From assembly GCA_019314375.1 (NCBI GenBank), contig JAFCZJ010000052.1, forward strand, positions 1 to 64,000: a DNA stretch of 64,000 nt. Direction: 5' to 3'. The translations under genes and the position numbers were made by a program. Numbering within the stretch: position 1 is the first letter of the stretch; each line of letters opens with the position of its first letter. The notes under the pieces were generated by a model. It was not told the DNA's origin. It did no database searches and saw only the letters and a program-made list of their open reading frames with translations. Source of the DNA: Deltaproteobacteria bacterium (GTDB lineage: Bacteria; Myxococcota; B64-G9). This document shows positions 7,683 to 17,284 of this stretch, in pieces.

Positions 7683-9842
7683 ATGACCACCAACAAACGC
7701 GCTTCCGATTCGGACGCTTCGCCAAAAATCAAAAAACTGGGCAAACTGGGACCGGATGAGTACCTCAACCGGGAACTGGGCTGGCTCGAGTTCAACCGCC
7801 GGGTCTTGCTGCAAGCCTCGGACAAGAAGACGCCACTGCTGGAAAAACTCAACTTCCTGGCCATCTTCACGTCCAATCTGGACGAATTTGTGATGAAACG
7901 GGTCGGGCTGCTGCGGCGACAAATTCGAGCCGGCATCACCAAGCGCAAACCCGATGGCATGAGCCCAAGCGAACAGCTCAGCGCCGTGCGCAAGGTCATG
8001 CGCAAGCTACTGGCCGAGCAATCGCGCATCTACTCCAGACGGATCGTGCCCGCCCTGGCCGAAGAAGGCATCCATATCCTCACACCGAGCCAACTCACGG
8101 ACGAACACCGACGAGATGTAGACAGCTACTTTCATGAGCGGGTTTATCCCATCCTGACGCCCCAGGCGGTGGACCCAGGCCACCCCTTTCCCTTCCTTTC
8201 CAACCTCTCCACGTCCCTGGGGGTCACCCTGCGTCACCCCGGCGAGCGAGGCAGGCTCTTCGCCCGAGTCAAGGTACCCGAGGTGCTGCCCGCCTTTGTG
8301 CAAATTGGAGAGAAAGCCAAGAATGAGGATTGCTTCTTTTTGCACATGAGCCATCTCATGTCCCTGCACATGGAAGAACTCTTTCCCGGCATGGAGGTGC
8401 GCTCGATCATGCCCTTCCGCATCACGCGCAACGCCGACGTGGCTCGTGACGAAGAGGATGCCGAAGATCTCTTGGATCTCATCAGTCAGGAGCTCAAGCA
8501 ACGACCCTTCGAGCGGGTGGTGCGCCTGGAGCATGGGCCCAAGCCGGTCCGCTGGATGCTCAACTACTTGATGGATGAAATGGGCATGGATGACGAAGGC
8601 GCATACGCCATGCCCGCCCTTCTGGATTTTCAAGATCTCCGGGTTCTGACCAAACTGTCGAGGCCTGAGTTGCGCTATCCCCGCTGGCGCCCCTTGCCCC
8701 CGCCCGCGCTGGCCGAAAACCCGGTGGACATTTTTGCCTTGATTCGCAGAAGGGATCTGCTGGTGCACCATCCCTACGAAAGCTTCGACGAAAGCGTGGA
8801 CCGCTTCGTGACCGCCGCGGCAGACGATCCCCAGGTGGCGGCAATCAAAATCACCCTTTATCGCACAGCCAAAGACAGCCCCTTCATCCCAGCACTCATC
8901 CGTGCCGCCGAAGCAGGGAAACAGGTCGTGGTGCTCGTCGAACTCAAGGCGCGCTTCGATGAGCAACGCAACATCCACCTGGCGCAGGCGCTGGAAGAGG
9001 CCGGCGTCCACGTCATTTACGGCATGGTGGGATTGAAAACCCACACGAAGACCACATTGGTGGTGCGCAATGAGCCCGAAGGCTTGCGCTGCTACGCCCA
9101 CATCGGCACGGGCAACTACCATAAAGACACGGCTCGTCTCTATACGGATCTCAGCCTTTTGACCTGCCGAGCCGACCTGACCGCCGATCTCGTGGATCTC
9201 TTCCACTTTCTCACCGGCCGTTCTCTGAAGCAGAGCTACCGCAAGCTCCTGGTGGCGCCGATGGCCATGAAGCAACGCTTCTTGGAGATGATCGCACGCG
9301 AAGCCAACAACGCCGAAGAGGGTCGTCCCGCGCGCATTGTGGCCAAAATGAATCAGCTTGAGGATCGCCAGATCATTCGGGCGCTCTACAAGGCCAGCCA
9401 ATCAGGCGTTCGAATCGACTTGCTGATACGGGGCTTCTGTTGCCTGAGACCTGGCGTGCCAGGCTTGAGCGACAACATTCGAGTGATCAGCATCATCGGG
9501 CGTTTTCTGGAGCACTCACGAATCTTCCACTTCGCGGCAGGCCAAGCCGATCCGCTGCAGGGTGAATTTTACATCGGCTCGGCGGACTGGATGTACCGAA
9601 ACTTGGAATCCCGGGTGGAGTTGGTCACACCCGTCGAGGCCAACACGGCCAAACAGCGCATGTGGGAGCTTTTGTCCATTCTGCTGGAGGACCGCGAGCA
9701 AGCCTGGCTTATGGAGTCCGATGGCAGCTCCCGCAAACTGAGACTGCGAAAAGGAAGCAAGGGACCCAAAGGCCACGGCAGCCATGGTCGCCTGATGGAT
9801 CTCACCAGGCGACGTCTGCTCAAGGAAGACACCACCCGATGA
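7683..9842 (+). CDS. ppk1: Polyphosphate kinase 1
   Basis: YLNRELGWLEFNRRVL, FVMKRVGLL, VDPGHPFPFLSNLS, LYRTAKDSPFIPALI, HIGTGNYH, FYIGSADWMYRNLESRVEL. Confidence 0.97.
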   Translation: MTTNKRASDSDASPKIKKLGKLGPDEYLNRELGWLEFNRRVLLQASDKKTPLLEKLNFLAIFTSNLDEFVMKRVGLLRRQIRAGITKRKPDGMSPSEQLSAVRKVMRKLLAEQSRIYSRRIVPALAEEGIHILTPSQLTDEHRRDVDSYFHERVYPILTPQAVDPGHPFPFLSNLSTSLGVTLRHPGERGRLFARVKVPEVLPAFVQIGEKAKNEDCFFLHMSHLMSLHMEELFPGMEVRSIMPFRITRNADVARDEEDAEDLLDLISQELKQRPFERVVRLEHGPKPVRWMLNYLMDEMGMDDEGAYAMPALLDFQDLRVLTKLSRPELRYPRWRPLPPPALAENPVDIFALIRRRDLLVHHPYESFDESVDRFVTAAADDPQVAAIKITLYRTAKDSPFIPALIRAAEAGKQVVVLVELKARFDEQRNIHLAQALEEAGVHVIYGMVGLKTHTKTTLVVRNEPEGLRCYAHIGTGNYHKDTARLYTDLSLLTCRADLTADLVDLFHFLTGRSLKQSYRKLLVAPMAMKQRFLEMIAREANNAEEGRPARIVAKMNQLEDRQIIRALYKASQSGVRIDLLIRGFCCLRPGVPGLSDNIRVISIIGRFLEHSRIFHFAAGQADPLQGEFYIGSADWMYRNLESRVELVTPVEANTAKQRMWELLSILLEDREQAWLMESDGSSRKLRLRKGSKGPKGHGSHGRLMDLTRRRLLKEDTTR

Positions 9843-11366
9843 TCAATCCGCAATGCGCTCTTCGATGCGATCGATCACGGTGCGCATGGCTTTGACGCGC
9901 GCGTAATATTTGCAATTGGACTCGACCACGGTCCAGGGTGCGTACGTGGTGGAGGTGCGATAGAGCATTTCATCCACAGCCTTTTTGTGGTCCGGCCATT
10001 TTTCCCGGTTGCGCCAATCTTCCTCGGTGATCTTCCAACTCTTGTGGGGCGTCTTCTCTCTTTCCTGAAAACGCCTGAGCTGTTCATCCTGATCGATCTG
10101 CATCCAAAACTTGATCAGGATGATCCCAAAATTGGTCAGGTGCTCCTCCATCTCGTTGATCTCGCGGTACGCTCGCCGCCACTCCAGTTCTTTGCAGAAA
10201 CCCTCTACTCGCTCCACCATCACCCGCCCGTACCACGAACGATCGAAGATGGTCACGTGGCCTGACTTGGGCATGGCGCGCCAAAAACGCCAAAGGTAGT
10301 GGTGCGCCTTCTCCACGTCGTTGGGTGCCGCCACGGGCACCACCTCATAGCCCCTGGGGTCCATGTTCTGGACCACCCGTCTGATGTTGCCGCCCTTGCC
10401 GCCTGCGTCCCAACCTTCATAAACGATCACCAGGGGAATCCGTCGTCGATACAACTCGTGTTCCAACTCCCAGATGCGCTTCTGGTGCTTCTTCTTCTGG
10501 GCTTTGTACTTCGGCTTGGAGAGGTGCAGCGACAAATCCACCCGGTCCAATACCGATGCGTTCAACCCGTCCAGGTACGAATCGCTTCGCTCATGTTCAA
10601 CGGGTTCGAGGTTCGGCCGCTCCATCGAGGCCAGCCTGTCTTCCATGGCATGAATAAATGTTTGGAAGATCTTGATGGTGGCGAAGCGCTCATCGCTGGC
10701 CTCAACCACGGTCCAGGGCGCAAAGACCGTGTCCGTTCGCTCGACCATTTCCTCTACGGCCAGGGCATACTTCTTGTACTTCTTGTTCTGCGCCCAATCC
10801 GCCTTGGTTACCCGCCAGGCCAGTGAGGGATTCTTCTCCATCCCCTGGAAGCGTTTTTTCTGCTCTTCCTTCGAAATGTGAAGAAAAAACTTAATGATCA
10901 CGGCACCGTCGGCGACAAGTTGTCGCTCAAAAAAACGAATCTCATCGTAGGACAGATTTCGGGTGGCGTCGTCGATGCGACCCTCCACGCGATCCTGCAA
11001 AACCCTTCGATACCAGGAACGATCGAGGATGGCCATGCGTCCTTTGGCCGGTGTGTTCACCCAGAAACGCCATAAAAAAGGTCGCAAAGCCTGTTCTTCG
11101 TTGGGATCCGCGGTCAGGTGAACCTTGATGCCACGGGGGTCCAAGGGCAGCATCAGCTTGTTGATCATCGTGCCCTTGCCGGCCGCCTCCCAGCCCTCAA
11201 AAATGATCATCACAGGAATGCCTTGCTCTTTGGCCTTCCTTTGTAGCTGGCTTAGGCGAATTTCCATCTCGGGAATCACGCGTTTGGCGTCTTCTTTGCT
11301 GACCTTCTTCTTGAGATCGATCTTGTCGAGCATGGGTCCTCCGGTGGTGAGGATGTTGCTGGACAT
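9843..11366 (-). CDS. pap: Double-domain PPK2, probable polyphosphate:AMP phosphotransferase (start may be 11333)
   Basis: Two PPK2 domains: [17 protein letters not shown]...DRSWYRRVL and [17 protein letters not shown]...[16 protein letters not shown]. Confidence 0.92.
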   Translation of the reverse strand: MSSNILTTGGPMLDKIDLKKKVSKEDAKRVIPEMEIRLSQLQRKAKEQGIPVMIIFEGWEAAGKGTMINKLMLPLDPRGIKVHLTADPNEEQALRPFLWRFWVNTPAKGRMAILDRSWYRRVLQDRVEGRIDDATRNLSYDEIRFFERQLVADGAVIIKFFLHISKEEQKKRFQGMEKNPSLAWRVTKADWAQNKKYKKYALAVEEMVERTDTVFAPWTVVEASDERFATIKIFQTFIHAMEDRLASMERPNLEPVEHERSDSYLDGLNASVLDRVDLSLHLSKPKYKAQKKKHQKRIWELEHELYRRRIPLVIVYEGWDAGGKGGNIRRVVQNMDPRGYEVVPVAAPNDVEKAHHYLWRFWRAMPKSGHVTIFDRSWYGRVMVERVEGFCKELEWRRAYREINEMEEHLTNFGIILIKFWMQIDQDEQLRRFQEREKTPHKSWKITEEDWRNREKWPDHKKAVDEMLYRTSTTYAPWTVVESNCKYYARVKAMRTVIDRIEERIAD

Positions 11367-11456
11367 GGTACCCTGGAATGGGGATGATTTGACAAATCAA
11401 ACTGGACAAGAAAACAGAATGGGCTTAGTTTGTGTTGAGCTTGGTTAGGATCTTTT

Positions 11457-11541
11457 GGAGGAATGGCCGAGTGGCCGAAGGCGGCGGTCTTGAAAACCGC
11501 AGCACTGCAAGGTGCCGGGGGTTCGAATCCCTCTTCCTCCG
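11457..11541 (+). tRNA. tRNA-Ser(TGA)
   Basis: Type II tRNA, acceptor GGAGGAA/TTCCTCC, anticodon stem-loop gcggtcTTGAAAaccgc, T arm GGTTCGAATCC. Confidence 0.95.
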
Positions 11542-11546
11542 ATGAT

Positions 11547-11582
11547 AAAAAGCCCGGCACCCACAGGGTGTCGGGCTTTTTC
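11547..11582 (+). terminator. Rho-independent terminator after tRNA-Ser(TGA)
   Basis: AAAAAGCCCGGCACC-cacag-GGTGTCGGGCTTTTT. Confidence 0.9.
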
Positions 11583-11811
11583 CTTTGGATTACAGCACTT
11601 TTTACGGCATAAACTATTGACTTGAATCCCCGAACATGGCATTTTTACATAATCCAGTGAGGGTTGATTGGCTGGATATACAATTTGAACGTTAGGGCCT
11701 TCTTGCGTACCTGGGTGCGTCCCCATCCCCCCCGACACCTGGGAACCTTGGAGGCCCATTTTTTTGCCTTTTTTCTGAAAGTAAGCATCAAAACCCTATC
11801 GAGCATTGAGC

Positions 11812-11840
11812 TTGACATGCTCATGTAGCAATGCTAGGTG
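11812..11840 (+). promoter_or_regulatory. Possible promoter upstream of tRNA-Ser(GCT)
   Basis: Perfect -35 TTGACA at 11812-11817, 17-nt spacer, but poor -10 (TAGGTG). Confidence 0.3.
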
Positions 11841-11903
11841 AAGTGCTCGTTTCGGCAGAATAGCTGCCTGGTTCTGTGACAAGGTGAGGTTGAATGTTGC
11901 AAT

Positions 11904-11990
11904 GGAGAGATGGCCGAGAGGCTGAAGGCGCAGGTTTGCTAAACCTGTGAATGGGTAACTGTTCCGAGGGTTCGAATCCCTCTCTCTCCG
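11904..11990 (+). tRNA. tRNA-Ser(GCT)
   Basis: GGAGAGA acceptor, anticodon stem-loop caggtTTGCTAAacctg, T arm, followed by T9. Confidence 0.95.
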
Positions 11991-11999
11991 TTTTTTTTT

Positions 12000-12073
12000 A
12001 CGCCCATAGCTCAGTTGGATAGAGCGTCGGACTACGAATCCGAAGGTCAGAGGTTCGAATCCTCTTGGGCGTA
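12000..12073 (+). tRNA. tRNA-Arg(ACG)
   Basis: ACGCCCA/TGGGCGT acceptor, TCGGA-CTACGAA-TCCGA anticodon arm, GGTTCGAATCC T arm. Confidence 0.95.
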
Positions 12074-12092
12074 TTTTCCTGAGGGCGACCCG

Positions 12093-12554
12093 GTGGGTAA
12101 TTCCGATCAGTTTTGGATGAAGCAGGCACTCGACGAAGCGAAAAAGGCCTACTCCGAGTCAGAGGTTCCGGTCGGAGCCGTGGTGGTCTTAGGCGATCGC
12201 ATCGTGGGGCGAGGACGCAACGCCAAAGAAAAAAACCAGGATCCCACCGCCCACGCCGAAGTGCTGGCATTGCGACGGGCAGCCACTGAATTGGGGCGCT
12301 GGCGACTACATGACTGTCAATTGTTCGTCACCTTGGAACCCTGCCCCATGTGTGTTGGCGCCATGTTATCGGCTCGCATTGAGCGCTTGGTTTTTGGATG
12401 CACCGACCCCAAGGCGGGAGCAGCCGTCAGTTTGCTGCAATTGGCTGACGATCCCCGCTTCAACCACCGAATGCAGGTGGCTTCGGGCATCATGGCGGAA
12501 GAATCCGCCGAGCTGTTGCGAGAGTTTTTTCGCCTGCGGCGCAAGAAGAAGTGA
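12093..12554 (+). CDS. tadA: tRNA-specific adenosine deaminase (GTG start; ATG 12117 is an alternative)
   Basis: MKQALDEAKKAYSESEVPVGAVVV, HAEVLALRRA, LEPCPMCVGAML zinc-binding motif. Confidence 0.93.
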   Translation: MGNSDQFWMKQALDEAKKAYSESEVPVGAVVVLGDRIVGRGRNAKEKNQDPTAHAEVLALRRAATELGRWRLHDCQLFVTLEPCPMCVGAMLSARIERLVFGCTDPKAGAAVSLLQLADDPRFNHRMQVASGIMAEESAELLREFFRLRRKKK

Positions 12555-12674
12555 GCTACAAGACAACCTTACGAGTTCTTTGTCAATTCAAGTAACGCCA
12601 TGCCCGCAAGCCCTCGATTTGGGTCTCTGTGGTCATCGCGTCGCTCCTCATTCTCCGCGATAACCGGACCTTTT

Positions 12675-12760
12675 GGAGAGATGGCCGAGTGGTCGAAGGC
12701 GCCTGCCTCGAAAGCAGGTGTACCCTCTGGGTACCGGGGGTTCGAATCCCTTTCTCTCCG
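12675..12760 (+). tRNA. tRNA-Ser(CGA)
   Basis: GGAGAGA acceptor, cctgcCTCGAAAgcagg anticodon arm, long variable arm. Confidence 0.95.
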
Positions 12761-12784
12761 TTATTTGATGAATCGACCGGCTGT

Positions 12785-12869
12785 GGAGAGATGCCCGAGT
12801 GGCCGAAGGGGTACGATTGGAAATCGTATGAAGGGTAACCTTCCGAGGGTTCGAATCCCTCTCTCTCCG
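12785..12869 (+). tRNA. tRNA-Ser(GGA)
   Basis: GGAGAGA acceptor, tacgaTTGGAAAtcgta anticodon arm. Confidence 0.95.
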
Positions 12870-12879
12870 CTATCGGTTT

Positions 12880-12986
12880 GGGGGCGATTGGGTCCTGCGC
12901 AACGGCGGGATGCTAACTCCGTCAGACCCGGAAGGGAGCAGCGGTCGCATCTTTGTCGTGTGATGCAGGGTTGCCTGGTCGCCCCC
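12880..12986 (+). ncRNA. ffs: Signal recognition particle RNA, small bacterial type
   Basis: GGGGGCGA...TCGCCCCC terminal stem, conserved core GTCAGACCCGGAAGGGAGCAGC, T-run after 12986. Confidence 0.95.
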
Positions 12987-13023
12987 TTTTTGCTTTTCCA
13001 AGAGACACCCGAATGAGGTTGGC

Positions 13024-14853
13024 ATGTCCTACCTGGTACTAGCTCGCAAATATCGTCCCAACACCTTCGAAGAGGTGGTGGGGCAAGAAGGCGTGGTCCA
13101 AACCCTGCAAAATGCCATCGGCATGGAGCGGGTGGCCCACGCCTACCTGTTCACCGGGGCTCGTGGTGTAGGCAAGACCACCGTCGCCCGATTGCTGGCC
13201 AAAGCGCTGAACTGTGAACAAGGGCCCACGGCAACCCCGGACAACACCTGCCCGAGTTGCTTGGAAATCGTACGGGGCAACTCGCCCGATGTCTTCGAAA
13301 TCGACGGTGCCTCCAATACGGGCGTGGACGATGTCCGACAACTTCGGGAGAACAGCCAATATTTACCCGCTCGCAGCCGCTACAAGATCTACATCATCGA
13401 CGAAGTGCACATGCTGTCCACCAGCGCCTTCAATGCCTTACTCAAAATCCTGGAAGAACCACCGGATCACGTCAAGTTCATCTTCGCCACCACCGAAGCC
13501 CACAAGATCCCGGTGACCGTTTTGTCCCGATGTCAGCGCTTCGACTTCAAGCGCATCAGCTCAGCCAACATCCAAACGCATCTGGACAAAGTCCTGACCG
13601 CCGAGGGCATGCACATCGAACCGGAAGGTCTGCGCATTATCGCCAGGCAGGCCGGGGGCAGCATCCGGGACGCCTTGAGCTTGACCGATCAGGTACTCGC
13701 ATTTGGTGGCGAGACCATCAGCGCCGAACAAGTCCGCACAGCCCTTGGCCTTGCAGACGCCGCCCTCTTCGAAGAAGTGATCGAACAAGTTTTGCAAAAT
13801 CGCCCTGATGAACTCATGCAACTGGTCGAAAAACTTTTCGATGAGGGGCACGACCTGAAGCGCTTCATCGAAGGACTCCTCTGGCACGTACATCGCCTTG
13901 TTCTTTTCCGCAGCCTGAAGAAGCCCGACGAACTGGTGGACCTGCTGGAAGAAGAACGAGAACGATTGAGAAACCAGTCCGCTCAGGCCGATCGTCTGCG
14001 CTGGCATCAAATTTTTGACGTGCTCTCCCACTGCGCCGAAGACCTGGGCCGCCATCCTTATCCGCGCCTGGTTTTGGAGACCTCCCTGCTGCGCCTGACC
14101 GCTATCGAACCGGTGGTTGCCATCGACGAGTTGCTGGCACGGGCCGAGGCCCTGGCAAAACAAGTTGCTTCCGGCCAAATGCCCTCCGGCGGAGGGATCA
14201 CCGGCGGCTCGGGGGATACGCGCCCCGCTCCGCCGCCCAACAGAACCTTTACACCCCCGACTCAACAGGCCAAATTCACACCCCCAACCCAACAGGCCAA
14301 ATTCACACCCCCAACCCAACAGGCCAAATTCACACCCCCAACCCAACAGGCCGAACCGCCGACACCACAACCCCAGCCAGCACCCAAACCGGACAATGCG
14401 GTAACCCAGGCCGATACGCCGGAAAAAAACGATAATAACGAGCAGGAGGCCTGGGAGGCTCTGGTGGCTTTGGTCGCCAAGCGACGCCCCTCCTTGGGAT
14501 CATTCTTGAGCCACGCCCGTATGCTGAAGGCATCGGCGGGGCTAGTGCGTTTCGCCTTTGTACCTGGCAGTTTCTTTGCGGACCAAGTCAAGAGCGATCG
14601 CAACATCAAAGAACTCGAACAGATCTGTGGTGATTTTTTCGGCCAAGCAACCAAAATCCAAATCGAAGAGATCAACCAAGAAGGCAACTCAGACCTGGCT
14701 CCATCCTTGGCCGATACCCGAGAAACGCAAGCCCTGGAGATCCAGGCAGAGAAAGAGCGCAAGGCCCGGGAACACCCCATGGTCAAAGAAGCCATCCGGG
14801 TCTTTGGCGCTGAGGTCATCGATGTGCGCACGGACCTGGCGCGCAAGGACTGA
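13024..14853 (+). CDS. dnaX: DNA polymerase III subunit gamma/tau
   Basis: MSYLVLARKYRPNTFEEVVGQE, GARGVGKTTVARLLAKALNC, EPPDHVKFIFATTEAHKIPVTVLSRCQRFDF. Confidence 0.97.
   Translation: MSYLVLARKYRPNTFEEVVGQEGVVQTLQNAIGMERVAHAYLFTGARGVGKTTVARLLAKALNCEQGPTATPDNTCPSCLEIVRGNSPDVFEIDGASNTGVDDVRQLRENSQYLPARSRYKIYIIDEVHMLSTSAFNALLKILEEPPDHVKFIFATTEAHKIPVTVLSRCQRFDFKRISSANIQTHLDKVLTAEGMHIEPEGLRIIARQAGGSIRDALSLTDQVLAFGGETISAEQVRTALGLADAALFEEVIEQVLQNRPDELMQLVEKLFDEGHDLKRFIEGLLWHVHRLVLFRSLKKPDELVDLLEEERERLRNQSAQADRLRWHQIFDVLSHCAEDLGRHPYPRLVLETSLLRLTAIEPVVAIDELLARAEALAKQVASGQMPSGGGITGGSGDTRPAPPPNRTFTPPTQQAKFTPPTQQAKFTPPTQQAKFTPPTQQAEPPTPQPQPAPKPDNAVTQADTPEKNDNNEQEAWEALVALVAKRRPSLGSFLSHARMLKASAGLVRFAFVPGSFFADQVKSDRNIKELEQICGDFFGQATKIQIEEINQEGNSDLAPSLADTRETQALEIQAEKERKAREHPMVKEAIRVFGAEVIDVRTDLARKD
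14248..14355 (+). repeat. Four tandem 27-bp repeats inside dnaX
   Basis: 4 x TTYACACCCCCNACYCAACAGGCCAAA encoding FTPPTQQAK. Confidence 0.95.
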
Positions 14854-14868
14854 ACATAGGAGACGATC

Positions 14869-15219
14869 ATGCAGAACATGCCTGGCCTCCAAGAGATGAT
14901 GCAGCAATTCCAACAAATGCAGCAACGCATGAAGGAAAAAAAGGCGGAGCTGGCCAAAAAAACCACCACGGCCAACGCCGGAGGCGGCATGGTCAAGGCC
15001 ACCGTCAACGGGGCCGGCAAGCTCTTAGGCATTGAGATCGAAGAAGAGATCCTGGCATCAGGTGACCGGGAGATGTTGCAAGATCTGGTGGTGGCCGCGG
15101 TGAATCAAGCCCTGGACGCATCCAGGCGCATGGCCGGCGAGGCCTCGGGCGATATGCCGGAGGGCTTCCCCATGGGGGGCCTCGAAGACATCATGGGCAA
15201 ACTCTTCGGCGGTGGCTGA
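14869..15219 (+). CDS. YbaB/EbfC family nucleoid-associated protein
   Basis: MQNMPGLQEMMQQFQQMQQRMKEKKAEL, between dnaX and recR. Confidence 0.93.
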   Translation: MQNMPGLQEMMQQFQQMQQRMKEKKAELAKKTTTANAGGGMVKATVNGAGKLLGIEIEEEILASGDREMLQDLVVAAVNQALDASRRMAGEASGDMPEGFPMGGLEDIMGKLFGGG

Positions 15220-15229
15220 GGGGAAAACC

Positions 15230-15817
15230 ATGGCCGGCGCCCTGCAACGACTCATCAAGCTGCTTCGTCAACTTCCCGGCATCGGAGAAAAGACGGCCTC
15301 CCGAATGGCTTTGGCCATCTTGGCCGCCCCCGACAACTACGGTCGTGCCCTGGCCCATGGGGTATCCGAAGTCGTGGAACGCGTTCATCCATGCGCCCGT
15401 TGCGGCAACCTGACCGAGCTGGAAATTTGCGGTATCTGCGGAGACAGCCGCCGTGACCCTGGCTTGATCTGTGTGGTTGAGAAAGTCCCCGACCTGATGG
15501 CCATCGAGGCATCTGGAGAGTACCAGGGACTGTACCACGTCCTTTCTGGTGTCCTGAACCCCTTGAACGGAACCGGGCCCGAACAAATTCGGGCGGCACA
15601 ACTGCTCGGGCGACTGGACAGCGGTGTGCGTGAGGTCATCTTGGCCACTTCATCCAGCGTGGAGGGCGAAGCCACCGCCCTGTACCTCAAACAACACATC
15701 GAAGCCCAGGGGATCACGGTCAGCCGCATCGCCTCCGGCATCCCCGTCGGCGGCGAGCTGGAGTACGCCGATCAAAACACGATCTCCCGAGCGCTGGCCG
15801 GAAGACGCACCATCTGA
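15230..15817 (+). CDS. recR: Recombination mediator RecR
   Basis: MAGALQRLIKLLRQLPGIGEKTASRMAL, CARCGNLTELEICGICGDSRRD zinc finger, Toprim. Confidence 0.96.
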   Translation: MAGALQRLIKLLRQLPGIGEKTASRMALAILAAPDNYGRALAHGVSEVVERVHPCARCGNLTELEICGICGDSRRDPGLICVVEKVPDLMAIEASGEYQGLYHVLSGVLNPLNGTGPEQIRAAQLLGRLDSGVREVILATSSSVEGEATALYLKQHIEAQGITVSRIASGIPVGGELEYADQNTISRALAGRRTI

Positions 15818-15823
15818 GAAGCC

Positions 15824-16342
15824 ATGATCGCCCTGATCGAAGAGATCACCCGCCTGCAATTGCGATCGCTGCGTTTGATATTTGGCGTCATCGTCGCGCT
15901 GGTGGTGCTCCTGGTGGCCAGTTCCTGGTGGCTGGGCGGCTCGGGCGCTGCGGGCACTGTTTGGGTGGCGGCCATCCTGGGGGGGCTGGCCGCCATTCTG
16001 CTCGGCGTCTTGCTGCCCTGGCAACGAAAACGCATGATGGATGTCGAGCGGGTGCGCCACGCAGACGAGAATCTTCTGCAACGCTGGGGATTGCCGCCCG
16101 ATGTGGATCTCCACCTGGGTCGGCCGGCCGTCTACTTGACCCGCTACACGGCGGGCTGCGTACTGAGCTGGGGACTGAGCGCGGCCGTCGCACTTTACGG
16201 CCTGGTCGCTCGCATGCTGGGCGCTGGTGCCCTGGTTTCCGGCCTCTTCTTCGCGGCCGCCACTTTCAGTCTGCTCTTGCTCCCACCCGACGGAAAAAAG
16301 CTGCGCTTCCGCCTGGCGCAATTACTTAGCAACAAGCCTTGA
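15824..16342 (+). CDS. Hypothetical integral membrane protein
   Basis: 172 aa with several hydrophobic segments. Confidence 0.6.
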   Translation: MIALIEEITRLQLRSLRLIFGVIVALVVLLVASSWWLGGSGAAGTVWVAAILGGLAAILLGVLLPWQRKRMMDVERVRHADENLLQRWGLPPDVDLHLGRPAVYLTRYTAGCVLSWGLSAAVALYGLVARMLGAGALVSGLFFAAATFSLLLLPPDGKKLRFRLAQLLSNKP

Positions 16343-16343
16343 G

Positions 16344-16781
16344 TTATTCCCGAATATCCAATGGCGCCAGACGATAGCTGCGCTTACCCAACTCGGGCGG
16401 GCAAACGAAATCCATGCTCCGGTAGGTGCTGAAGGGAGCTGTGCAGCGAAGTGGCTCCCCCTCGGCATCCTCGCTGGCGGTGTGGATGACCAAGGTGGCA
16501 CGTTTGGCCGAATGGGCATTCTTCAGCTCGATGGAATCCACGCCCAGGTCCCGAACAGATTCGGGAATGACCAGGGTGCAATCACCGCGCAAGTCAAAAG
16601 GAAACCCCCGCTCATCACGAGTCCCGTTTTCCAAACGAGTCAATTGGTAGGGCTTTTCATAAAGCTCATCAAGTGTGGTGTCCGAACAATCCCGGTTGTC
16701 GACCAGGGCTACCAGAATACAGCCACTCAGGCAGGTGGACAGGATCGCGAAGGCAAGGGCGAACAATGATGCACGGGCCAT
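16344..16781 (-). CDS. Hypothetical lipoprotein
   Basis: N-terminal signal with lipobox LSGC. Confidence 0.65.
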   Translation of the reverse strand: MARASLFALAFAILSTCLSGCILVALVDNRDCSDTTLDELYEKPYQLTRLENGTRDERGFPFDLRGDCTLVIPESVRDLGVDSIELKNAHSAKRATLVIHTASEDAEGEPLRCTAPFSTYRSMDFVCPPELGKRSYRLAPLDIRE

Positions 16782-17209
16782 TAAGCCTCCCCTTGCGCCT
16801 GCATCGGCAAATCCGTTTCTTCCTCCTCCTTTGGCGGATTGATCATGGCGTCCACCCGGTCAAGCATCTTGCGCTCACCCGCCAAACGGAATCCCTCCCG
16901 GGCGAATTGCAGCTTACCCAGCTTAAGTGCATTTTCTCCCAGGGCTTTCCACTCGCCTTCGTCTGCATTAACATCCATCTCTTTCAGGCAACGCCGAAGG
17001 ATAAAAGCATCCCCTTCTTTTACTGCCAATTCTCGCACTTGCTTGAAGCCCTCGCCGTGCTCGGCTTCGACAAAAAAGTCCAAAGAATCGCTAACCCAAC
17101 CAGCTTGTAAATACCGCTCTCCCCATTCGATCAGCTTTTCTTTGGACAGGGTGCCGAACAACAATTTTAGTTTCTGTTTCAGATCAGGCAATGCGTCGCT
17201 CATGGTCAT
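16781..17209 (-). CDS. Hypothetical helical-repeat protein
   Basis: 142-aa ORF adjoining the lipoprotein gene, SD-like ggagat upstream. Confidence 0.6.
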   Translation of the reverse strand: MTMSDALPDLKQKLKLLFGTLSKEKLIEWGERYLQAGWVSDSLDFFVEAEHGEGFKQVRELAVKEGDAFILRRCLKEMDVNADEGEWKALGENALKLGKLQFAREGFRLAGERKMLDRVDAMINPPKEEEETDLPMQAQGEA

Positions 17210-17284
17210 CTCCTGGAAAATCCAAAAAGTAAGTCTATCTTAGGAACCTTGCTCCCCTCAAGGGCCTAGACTATCCTTACCACC

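Noticed and set aside
8007-9401. 464-aa minus-strand ORF antisense to ppk1
   Set aside because: Shadow ORF in high-GC coding DNA; the sense strand is clearly PPK1 and the antisense protein has no recognisable motifs.
9842-9843. End-to-end convergent ppk1 and PPK2 genes as evidence of missing sequence
   Set aside because: Both termini look complete; tight convergent packing recurs in this window (e.g. 33483-33486, 43163-43199).
11389-11420. TTGACA (in GATTTGACAAATC) ... CAGAAT upstream of tRNA-Ser(TGA) as a promoter
   Set aside because: Spacer of 20 nt is too long and the -10 is weak; not called.
14262-15032. 256-aa minus ORF across dnaX/ybaB
   Set aside because: Antisense to two recognised genes; contains the reverse translation of the dnaX repeats.
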